From Nostoc sp. FACHB-280 (GTDB taxonomy: Bacteria > Cyanobacteriota > Cyanobacteriia > Cyanobacteriales > Nostocaceae), in the NCBI RefSeq assembly GCF_014697615.1, contig NZ_JACJSD010000049.1, forward strand, positions 1 to 50,733: DNA of 50,733 bases, written 5' to 3'. A program made the position numbers and the translations under genes. Positions 8,051 through 15,509 of the stretch are shown piece after piece (position 1 is the stretch's first letter; every line of letters begins with the position of its first letter). Below the pieces are notes generated by a model. The model had not been told where the DNA came from and searched no databases. It saw nothing but the letters and a program-made list of their open reading frames with translations.

Positions 8051-10801
8051 ATGATGGCTAAGAGAACAGCAATTAATACTGTTAAGCACAAGGATAAAAG
8101 AGCAAATATCCCTACAGAAGAGCTGCGGGATTTTTTGTCTGATGAAGAGAAACAACCACAACCTTTACTTTATCCTCGTGATACAGCTTTAGACCCTCAG
8201 CTAGTTTGGAAAGATAAAGATCAACAAAACAATGCAGATTTAGAAGTTCACGCACTGCCAATTTATATTCAAGAAAAAATTCATCCTCAAGCCATCATTG
8301 AAGACTTTCGTACTCATGCTAAAAAAGAACAATTTGATCAGTTAAGTTTATTTAGCGACTTCAATGGATTGGTATTTGAGAAATTAATTGATTTTTATCA
8401 ACATAAAGAAGGGGTGAGTTGGACTAATCGCATGATTCTTGGTGATTCCTTGCTCGTTATGGGTTCTTTAGCTGAGAAGGAAGGATTAAAAGGTAAAGTC
8501 CAAATGATTTACATTGATCCGCCTTATGGTATTAAATTTGGTTCAAATTGGCAGGTATCAACTAGAAAGCGAGATGTTAAGGATGGTAAACTTGAAGAAG
8601 TTACAAGGCAACCAGAACAGGTAAAAGCCTTTCGGGATACCTGGGAATTAGGCATACATTCTTATCTAGCTTATCTACGCGATCGTTTGATGGTAGCGAG
8701 GGAGTTATTGACTGAAACTGGTAGTATATTTGTACAGATTGGTGATGAGAATGTTCATTTAATTAGGTGTTTAATGGATGAGGTGTTTGGCAGTGGTAAC
8801 TTTATAGGTCAGATCACTTTTAGAACAGGAAGTGGCTTTGTAGCGCGTTATATCAAAACAACAAACGATTATCTCATCTGGTATTCTAAGGATGCAAGTC
8901 AAGCAAAGTTTCGTCGTTTATTCGTAGAAAAGAACACAGGAAATGAAACATATTTCGATAAAATACAACTAATAGATGGTCAATTATTTAACTTTGAAGA
9001 ATTCGATGATATGCCTACAGGTGCTACGCCTATTGCCTTGAGACCATTAGTATCAGCTTACTCAGAAAATACAAATTATACATATAATTTTGAGGGGAAA
9101 AACTATTACTGTGGAACTAATAGATGTTGGAAGACAACTTCTGAGGGAATGAATCGCTTGGCGGCTAATAATCGTATAAATGCTAGTAAGAACACTCTGA
9201 AATGGATAGCTCGCCACAGTGATTTTCCCTGTAGTGAAGTAACTCATGTTTGGGACGACACAATGGAATTACTTTCTAAAAATTATGTTGTTCAAACATC
9301 TACTAAAGTAATTGAGCGTTGTATTTTAATGACCACAGATCCTGGCGATTTAATTTTAGATCCCACCTGTGGAAGTGGTACTACAGCCTATATTGCCGAA
9401 CAATGGGGAAGACGCTGGATTACCATTGATACCAGCCGCGTTGCCTTAGCACTAGCAAGAACCCGTCTCATGTCAGCCCAATTCCCCTACTACCTTCTAG
9501 CTGACTCCCCTGAAGGTATCAATAAAGAAGCAGAAATTGCCGGACAATTGCTACCCACTAGCCCCAAAACTGAAGGTGACATCAAAAAAGGCTTTGTCTA
9601 CAAGCGTATCCCTCACATTACTCTAAAAGCGATCGCCAACAATCCCGAAATCGATACTATCCATGATAAGTGGCAGCAAAAACTAGAACCCATTCGCACC
9701 CAGTTAAATCAACTCCTCAAACAATCCTGGGAAGAATGGGAAATCCCCCGCGAACCTCAAGATAAATGGTTACAAAAAGGCAAAGACCTATTACAAGAGT
9801 GGTGGAAGCTCAGACAGCAACGGCAGCAGGAAATTGACGCATCCATTGCCCGTAACGCAGATTATGAAACACTCTATGACCAACCTTATGAAGATAAAAA
9901 ACGTTTGCGGGTCACTGGCCCCTTTACTGTGGAAAGTCTCTCTCCTCACCGTGTTCTTGCCGCCGATAATGAACAGCCAGCCTCAGAAGTTGAAGGTACT
10001 CAACACGCTTCTGACCAATTTGAAATCAGAATGATTGAGAATTTGAGGAAAGCGGGAGTTCAAAACACTAAAAAAGATGAACGCCTTAAATTTGACTCCC
10101 TTGAACCTCATCCTGGCACTTGGATACAAGCTCAGGGAGAGTACACTGATAAAGATGGCAATGTAAAACGAGTTGCAGTTTCTATTGGCCCTGAATATGG
10201 CACTGTTGGTTCAGACCAAATTAAAGAAGCTGCTAAAGAAGCTGTGCAAGGTTTAGGGTATGACTTATTGATTGTTTGCGGTTTTACCTTTGACCCTGGT
10301 GTTTCAGAAGAGTCTAAACGCTACGGAAAGCTTCAAGTTTTGATAACACGGATGAATACTGATCTACTTCTGGGTGATGAACTGCTCAAAAAAACTGGAG
10401 CGGGCAACTTGTTTATGGTGTTTGGGGAGCCAGATATTGAGATTAAACAAGCCCAAGGTAAAGTTACTGTCACCTTGCATGGCTTAGACATTTATGACCC
10501 CACCACTGGCGAAATTCGCAGTAGTTCAACTAATGATATCGCCTGTTGGTTTATTGACACCAAATATAACGGCGAAAGCTTCTTTGTACGTCATGCTTAT
10601 TTTACTGGAGCAGATCATCCCTACGACAAACTCAAGAAAACTTTGAAGGCTGAAATTGATGAAGATGCTTGGTCAGACTTCTACTCTACCACTAGCCGTC
10701 CCTTTGACCTGCCGCAAACTAAAGATGGTAAGCCTGGGAAGATTGCGGTTAAGGTGATTAATCACTATGGCGATGAAGTTTTGAAGGTTTATCAAATGTA
10801 G
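8051..10801 (+). CDS. Type III-like DNA methyltransferase subunit (Mod), N6-adenine class beta
   Basis: 916 residues. The catalytic motif DPPYGI is at about residue 156, and the S-adenosylmethionine motif LDPTCGSGTT is at about 436. This order (catalytic motif first) is that of beta-class methylases such as type III Mod. The region between them, about 190-420, should hold the target recognition domain. After residue about 490 there is a long extension of some 420 residues, much larger than in typical Mod proteins (about 650), which probably contacts Res. It starts 54 bp after the res stop. ATG at 8051 and at 8054 are both possible. Modifies DNA to protect it from the partner nuclease. Confidence 0.88.
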   Translation: MMAKRTAINTVKHKDKRANIPTEELRDFLSDEEKQPQPLLYPRDTALDPQLVWKDKDQQNNADLEVHALPIYIQEKIHPQAIIEDFRTHAKKEQFDQLSLFSDFNGLVFEKLIDFYQHKEGVSWTNRMILGDSLLVMGSLAEKEGLKGKVQMIYIDPPYGIKFGSNWQVSTRKRDVKDGKLEEVTRQPEQVKAFRDTWELGIHSYLAYLRDRLMVARELLTETGSIFVQIGDENVHLIRCLMDEVFGSGNFIGQITFRTGSGFVARYIKTTNDYLIWYSKDASQAKFRRLFVEKNTGNETYFDKIQLIDGQLFNFEEFDDMPTGATPIALRPLVSAYSENTNYTYNFEGKNYYCGTNRCWKTTSEGMNRLAANNRINASKNTLKWIARHSDFPCSEVTHVWDDTMELLSKNYVVQTSTKVIERCILMTTDPGDLILDPTCGSGTTAYIAEQWGRRWITIDTSRVALALARTRLMSAQFPYYLLADSPEGINKEAEIAGQLLPTSPKTEGDIKKGFVYKRIPHITLKAIANNPEIDTIHDKWQQKLEPIRTQLNQLLKQSWEEWEIPREPQDKWLQKGKDLLQEWWKLRQQRQQEIDASIARNADYETLYDQPYEDKKRLRVTGPFTVESLSPHRVLAADNEQPASEVEGTQHASDQFEIRMIENLRKAGVQNTKKDERLKFDSLEPHPGTWIQAQGEYTDKDGNVKRVAVSIGPEYGTVGSDQIKEAAKEAVQGLGYDLLIVCGFTFDPGVSEESKRYGKLQVLITRMNTDLLLGDELLKKTGAGNLFMVFGEPDIEIKQAQGKVTVTLHGLDIYDPTTGEIRSSSTNDIACWFIDTKYNGESFFVRHAYFTGADHPYDKLKKTLKAEIDEDAWSDFYSTTSRPFDLPQTKDGKPGKIAVKVINHYGDEVLKVYQM

Positions 10802-11006
10802 TAATGGGTGAATTACAACCATCTGAAAATATTGAAGCTCATACAGCAATCCTATTTTGTTTACAAACTCTTGTGGGTACAGAGAACAAGTAATAAGCAA
10901 GAGATTTGTTTAGATCTAATTTATGGTTGCTGTATCCTTAGTTAATTTAAAAGTCCTTCAGCTATCTAGTTCATACCTAATATGAAAAAGTCTTTGGAGA
11001 TATTAA

Positions 11007-11627
11007 ATGCCTAAAAAGATTCTACCCGATAAAAAAATCTATGTAGCAGTAGAAATGTTAGGTGAGTATATAAATGGAAAAGCTGTAGTTAAAGATGAAA
11101 GGAATAATGAACTATTAGATCCAACTATTATAGATAATAAAATTAAAATATATGAAAGAGAAGTAAAAGAATGGTTTTTGAAGCCAGCTAAAAATTTATT
11201 GTCTCAAGATAGTTTTGTTAATGCTTTTATTGCATTAATGGTTTGTATGTCATATTTTGAGGGTGTAGAACAGTATAAAACTGGAATGATAAGCAATGGT
11301 AGAAGTAAAGACTATTTTAAAAACTCTATTAAACGGATATATCCAGATAAAAGCTTTCAAAATTCAGATTTAAATAAACTTTATTCTAAAACAAGATGTG
11401 GTTTATTCCACAATGGAATGGTAAAAGGTGGCGTTATTTTTAATAATAATTATCCTGAGCCAATAGAATTTATTAATGATGGAGAATTAATCAAAGTTAA
11501 TCCAACACAATTATTGCAAGATATACAAAATGATTTTGAAAATTATATCAATGAGTTAAAGAGTACAGATAGTGATAAATCTCAGATTGCAAGGCAAAAT
11601 TTTGCTCAAATGTTTTCTGTGTTGTAA
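11007..11627 (+). CDS. Putative HEPN-like protein linked to the restriction operon
   Basis: A 206-residue soluble helical protein with GGAG 7 bases before the ATG. The sequence is noticeably AT-rich and Lys/Asn-rich compared with its neighbours. Residues about 127-138 contain KTRCGLFHNG, which fits the RxxxxH motif of HEPN ribonucleases, preceded by a long helical part (FVNAFIALMVCMSYFEGVEQ). HEPN proteins are common effectors in defence loci. The gene follows mod by 205 bp in the same direction, so it may be co-expressed or simply a neighbour. It could instead be a non-catalytic protein of the same helical class. Assignment by motif only. Confidence 0.5.
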   Translation: MPKKILPDKKIYVAVEMLGEYINGKAVVKDERNNELLDPTIIDNKIKIYEREVKEWFLKPAKNLLSQDSFVNAFIALMVCMSYFEGVEQYKTGMISNGRSKDYFKNSIKRIYPDKSFQNSDLNKLYSKTRCGLFHNGMVKGGVIFNNNYPEPIEFINDGELIKVNPTQLLQDIQNDFENYINELKSTDSDKSQIARQNFAQMFSVL

Positions 11628-11687
11628 ACAAGTTAGGATGCTTGTGAAGCACTATTACATACTGCTATCTGTGAGCATACTTGTAAG

Positions 11688-11972
11688 CTATTTGAGTATC
11701 TGCTGGATAGTAATCGAGTAATCGAGCAGTTCCAATCCGTGTTTTTCAAACGTATGGAAAATCTGTCCCATGATTTTATTTCCAGGTGCAGGAGAAGAAA
11801 CAGGGCAAGAATTTTCCTCCCCTGCCCCCCTTGCTTCCCCTGCTTCCCCTGCCTGCCTCCATGCAGAGTTGTCTTGGTAAATCAGAGCTTGTTCGTCGGG
11901 GGCAGCAATTTTTTTGAGGTGCGGTAGGGCGCAACGGACGGGCGGTTGCTGGGCAGGGGTGATCTGTGGCAT
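11688..11972 (-). CDS. Truncated paralogue of the 278-aa GxxIMxQIF protein, cassette 2
   Basis: The frame is open to 12002, but GGAG 9 bases upstream supports the ATG at 11972 (MPQITPAQQPPV). About 94 residues. It has the low-complexity linker (GEARGAGEENSCPVSSPA) and the start of the module, GNKIMGQIF, EKHGLELLD, after which similarity to the 278-aa protein is lost and the frame ends in an unrelated tail. The helical N-terminus and central beta region of the full-length copy are missing. The 5' leader still matches that of the full copy (the shared AAAAGGCGACCGC block). It is probably a decayed gene, although the short product could still be made. Confidence 0.5.
   Translation of the reverse strand: MPQITPAQQPPVRCALPHLKKIAAPDEQALIYQDNSAWRQAGEAGEARGAGEENSCPVSSPAPGNKIMGQIFHTFEKHGLELLDYSITIQQILK
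11800..11865. repeat. C-rich degenerate tandem repeat (second copy)
   Basis: Units of CCCCTGC, CTTCCCCTGC and CTTGC type. It occupies the same place in the paralogous gene as the block at 3056-3115. Confidence 0.7.
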
Positions 11973-12047
11973 GATGGGAATCTCCATGAATATGTGGGAC
12001 AAAAGGCGATCTCTGAGTTTGCGAGACTAGGGCGGTCGCCTTTTGCT

Positions 12048-12065
12048 TTTGTGTTTGTGTTTGTG
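12048..12065. repeat. Three tandem TTTGTG hexamers
   Basis: A short microsatellite in the leader of the truncated paralogue. The leader around it (about 12003-12263) otherwise holds no gene that I can support. Confidence 0.6.
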
Positions 12066-12263
12066 TTTAGATAAACGTTGTGGTTTAGCACAACGTTCTC
12101 AATCAGATTAAGCGTAGCTTTATATTCCTTGCTCAAAGCTACTGGCTAGGAGCGTAAATTGTGAAGAAAGAGTTTAAGCAGCCACTTTTATTGTCGAAAT
12201 TTTCAGAATTGAGCGTTTTTCAGTTATTAGTAATTCTTCTCTTGCTTCACAATTAATATACTA

Positions 12264-12298
12264 GTCTACCTTGGTTGCCACGGTCAACCATTGTAGAC
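12264..12298 (-). promoter_or_regulatory. Palindromic operator and promoter, cassette 2
   Basis: A 35-bp inverted repeat with arms GTCTAC..TGGTTG and CAACCA..GTAGAC. On the minus strand TTGACC and TAGTAT are spaced by 18 bases over this element, mirroring the design at 3643-3672. It overlaps the 3' end of the repressor gene, and related half-sites (GTCAACCGTGGTAG) lie at the repressor's own promoter. Confidence 0.6.
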
Positions 12299-12565
12299 AG
12301 AAAAAGCATAGATTTTTACTAGTTCCTTGACAGGTATAGATAAAGTTTCACTAATACCACGAGCTATCTCTAAAGAAATAATTGAGTATTTACCGTTTAA
12401 AAGCTTACTAAGATTCTGATGACTACAGGAAATATTCATTGCCTGTAAAGCTTGCGCCAACTCTCGTACAGACATACTATTATGTTCTTGCATTGCAGCT
12501 TTGACTGTGGCAATTTTTTCGGAATTCCACCGGACGTAAGCCACATCATCAATATCTACGGCCAT
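12284..12565 (-). CDS. XRE-type helix-turn-helix repressor, cassette 2
   Basis: The frame is open to 12601; the ATG at 12565 (MAVDIDDVAYVRWNSEK) is preferred because AAGGAA precedes it and because the paralogue starts the same way. About 93 residues. It has MSVRELAQALQAMNISCSHQ and NLSKLLNGKYSIISLEIARG, the two-helix motif and recognition helix of an XRE domain, ending with ETLSIPVKELV. It is a diverged paralogue of the repressor at 3669. The operators around the two genes differ in sequence (CTACCACGGTTGAC here versus TTTTACCGTT there), so each probably controls its own cassette. Confidence 0.7.
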   Translation of the reverse strand: MAVDIDDVAYVRWNSEKIATVKAAMQEHNSMSVRELAQALQAMNISCSHQNLSKLLNGKYSIISLEIARGISETLSIPVKELVKIYAFSVYNG

Positions 12566-12585
12566 TATTTGGATTTCCTTACTGC

Positions 12586-12643
12586 CTACCACGGTTGACA
12601 AACCTATTCTAAATGTCTACCATAGTTTACGTCAATGTAGGTA
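12586..12643 (-). promoter_or_regulatory. Predicted promoter and operators of the cassette 2 repressor
   Basis: On the minus strand TTGACG (12635-12630), 18 bases, TAGAAT (12611-12606). The spacer contains CTATGGTAGAC, and the leader has TGTCAACCGTGGTAG (12600-12586). These resemble the arms of the palindrome at 12264-12298, consistent with autoregulation. Confidence 0.5.
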
Positions 12644-12851
12644 AGTGATCGCTAGAGTAGCGATTGCTCGTTTGCCATGCCCAAGAAAGTTAGTTGTGAA
12701 AGAGCCACAAGTTTGTTTAAAAGCGATCGCAAGTATGGTTAAATTCCTTAATTTTCTGATAAATATCTGCAAAGTTTAGTAATGCCCTAATTAGGAATAT
12801 AAGATCAAACAACAAGACCCACAGTTCTACAAACAGTGATCGCAGACGCAA

Positions 12852-12990
12852 CTAATGGCCCACTCTGGATTGCACCAAGCCATTATTGAACTGAATCATG
12901 GTTTTACAGGTGGCGATCGCAGGGGGGCTAATACTCGCAGTGGAAAGTATTAATCTATTTAATAATTGTATAATCTGGTTTGATAACGAA
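12852..12990 (-). pseudogene. Decayed copy of the repeat-encoded ORF, cassette 2
   Basis: Translation on the minus strand gives QLLNRLILSTASISPPAIAT then CKTMIQFNNGLV, clearly related to the ORF at 4126-4389, but no start codon is available and a stop ends the frame after one repeat. The DNA repeat units begin at 12837 and 12913 (76 bp apart). Its presence upstream of the cassette 2 repressor completes the parallel with cassette 1. The rest of 12640-13080 holds HIP1 octamers and nothing else I can name. Confidence 0.5.
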
Positions 12991-13082
12991 CGGAAAATTT
13001 CTAATAAACAGAGAAGGATTTTTAAATTTTACTGATAATGAGGTGAAATGTTTTAATCCAGCAAAGTTAATTGGTTAGACTG

Positions 13083-15509
13083 TTAATCTTTTCGCTCTTG
13101 AGACTTTTGATTAGTTATATTAGCAGGCACTTCATTATGTTCAATGTATTCAGTGATTAGTCGTGCTACCACATTCGTCATGTCCTCTCCTCTCAACTTA
13201 CAAGCGATTTCGAGTTTATTAATGAGTAACTTACTAATTTTGAGTCGCTGTTGCCTCTGCAACGCCAATTGGGATACTGCTAGACTTACAATTGTACCTA
13301 CCAATGACAATGCTGCCGGAATTAAAGGTATCCAACCGGCCTGTAGCATGAATATTGAGCAGCTTGAAATTAAACATACGAGCAAAAATCCTCCTGTGAC
13401 TACCACGATAAAAAGACGTTTCAGCCGCCATGCTAGTACACTGCCTATTAAAGACCAACACCATATCCATAAAAATACGCCCCATTCAGGCCAATACCAA
13501 ATCAATGGTCTGCCATCCAGAACTGTACTGAGAATTTGGCTGGCTATCTGTGCATGAATAAACACAGTTGACATTCTTGCTGGTTGATTTTGGGAAGCAC
13601 TGTATGGCGTATACACACCAGGATGAACACTAGCAGCAGTAGTGCCAATAATTACTAACTTATCTTTGACCCAGTTGGGATTAACTTGATTGTTGAGGAC
13701 TTGTGAAAGAGTAACTGCTTGAGCCAGGCGATCGGGAGGACGATAATTTAATAATATTTGATAACCAGCAGCATCTAAGCTAATATAACTCCCAGAATTA
13801 GCCGTAAGGATAGGAAAAGTTATATTACCGAGATGAAAACTATATTTATTAGTAAAATCTACATTGATACCTTGTTGTTCTAAATAACTAATAGCAACTA
13901 AAGCAGCAAAGGAAAAGTTTGTGTTACATTTACTATCATTGCTAGGTTCGGCAAATAATAAAGCACGGCGAACAATTTGGTCTACCTGATTATCAGAAAG
14001 TAAATTGTTATAACCAACATTATCTATAGAAAAATTCGACGGTGGCGGAGTTTCTGGTATACCTGTGCTGCTGAATAAACAAGTGGTAATGATATTATTT
14101 TTATTAGCAATCCCAGCCGCCAGATTTTTTTGATTTTGTCGATAAATATTTAGACCAATAACACGGGGTTGATAAGACTCCAGTTTTGTTAATAACTGAT
14201 TGATTGTGGCATCAGATAACTGCCATTTGAATTTTGCTAAATCTTCTTCCGTAATTGTAACTATTAATAGCCGCGGGTCTGGTGGTTCTGGAGGACGCGA
14301 TCGCAACATTTGGTCATAAGCTTTTAACTCCCAAGATTGTAGTACGCCCAACTGTCGCATTACAAGACTCAAAAGAGTTATAACCAAGCTTGTCAAAACC
14401 ACTGTTTGTGCTTTCAATTCCTTAAAACTTGAAGGCAAATTTTCTTTCAGCCACTTATAATTAAAAACTTTGCTGTATATGAGGTTGCTTACAAATAATC
14501 TACCTTTATGAGTGCGTACAATACCAGTTAGCTTCAAGTGAGACTTAATTAATGATTGTTCTTCATCATAAATAATATCTTCTTCAAGAAGAATCTCTTT
14601 GTAAGTACTCAAAACAGCGAATAGATTAGGCGACCTTTTAATTAGCATATCGCGTACAAACTGTAAGTTGCTATCTTGCTTACTTGCTAAATCAAAAAAT
14701 ATGTTGTGTACTACGCGATCTACTTCGGATTCAGACCATTTACTCTTGCCTATATCTTTTATACTGCGGCAAAGACGCTGTGTTAAGTAAGGATGTCCCC
14801 CTGTCCACTTCAAAACCCACCGCAACACTTCCTGTGCTTCATCCTTCTCTACACCCAACCCATTTGCTAAGGGTAGGGCTTCCTCAAAAGTAAAATCAGT
14901 CAAATCTACACGTTGTCCAATATTAAATGGTGTACGTTTGGCATCCCGAATTAAATCCCCAGGAGTTGCTACCCCTAATAACACAAATGAGAGGCGTTGA
15001 AGCTCAGGATTTGTTGCTCTTGAAGTATAGAGATAGCGAATTGCGATAAAAAAATCATCAGTAAAGTTTAAGCTGAGTGTGGAGTCGATTTCATCGACAA
15101 AAATCACTACTTGTCCCTCTACCTCAGCCAGCAAAACTTGCTCGAAAAACAAGGTTAGCCTTTGTGAGACTCCAAGATGTGTGTGTGTTTGCCACCAACT
15201 GACCACATCTGTATCTAGCATGAGTTTGTCTTCCAAGTTCACCAAGAAGCCGAAATACCATTGTTCGGCTGTAACTTGCGTCCCCAACTCTTGCAGGTCA
15301 ACAATGACTGAAGTAACTCCTTCTTGGACAAGGCTTTCTGCCGTACGTACCATTAAACTAGACTTGCCCATCTGACGCGGTGTGAGAACATAGGCAAAAG
15401 TTCCTGTTCGGCATAAATTCAACAACTCTATATCTGCCTGACGCGGAATATAAATCCCGCCACCAGCCTGCACAGTTCCGCCAACAGTGTAAACGTTTGG
15501 TTCAGTCAC
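13083..15509 (-). CDS. AAA_35 ATPase-CHASE2 membrane sensor protein
   Basis: About 808 residues. The frame opens at 15536, but GTG at 15509 has GGGAG 7 bases before it and overlaps the upstream stop by 8 bp, so it is preferred. Numbering from 15536, an AAA_35-type ATPase domain has Walker A TPRQMGKSS (52-60) and Walker B VVIFVDEID (about 145). A predicted membrane helix (about 380) leads into a CHASE2 domain with RSRPPEPPDPRLLIVTITEE and VIGLNIYR, followed by three C-terminal helices (about 680-780) and a cytoplasmic tail. CHASE2 is an extracytoplasmic sensing domain. It is coupled to the CHAT-TIR gene, so a membrane sensor paired with a putative effector is the simplest reading. Confidence 0.85.
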   Translation of the reverse strand: MTEPNVYTVGGTVQAGGGIYIPRQADIELLNLCRTGTFAYVLTPRQMGKSSLMVRTAESLVQEGVTSVIVDLQELGTQVTAEQWYFGFLVNLEDKLMLDTDVVSWWQTHTHLGVSQRLTLFFEQVLLAEVEGQVVIFVDEIDSTLSLNFTDDFFIAIRYLYTSRATNPELQRLSFVLLGVATPGDLIRDAKRTPFNIGQRVDLTDFTFEEALPLANGLGVEKDEAQEVLRWVLKWTGGHPYLTQRLCRSIKDIGKSKWSESEVDRVVHNIFFDLASKQDSNLQFVRDMLIKRSPNLFAVLSTYKEILLEEDIIYDEEQSLIKSHLKLTGIVRTHKGRLFVSNLIYSKVFNYKWLKENLPSSFKELKAQTVVLTSLVITLLSLVMRQLGVLQSWELKAYDQMLRSRPPEPPDPRLLIVTITEEDLAKFKWQLSDATINQLLTKLESYQPRVIGLNIYRQNQKNLAAGIANKNNIITTCLFSSTGIPETPPPSNFSIDNVGYNNLLSDNQVDQIVRRALLFAEPSNDSKCNTNFSFAALVAISYLEQQGINVDFTNKYSFHLGNITFPILTANSGSYISLDAAGYQILLNYRPPDRLAQAVTLSQVLNNQVNPNWVKDKLVIIGTTAASVHPGVYTPYSASQNQPARMSTVFIHAQIASQILSTVLDGRPLIWYWPEWGVFLWIWCWSLIGSVLAWRLKRLFIVVVTGGFLLVCLISSCSIFMLQAGWIPLIPAALSLVGTIVSLAVSQLALQRQQRLKISKLLINKLEIACKLRGEDMTNVVARLITEYIEHNEVPANITNQKSQERKD

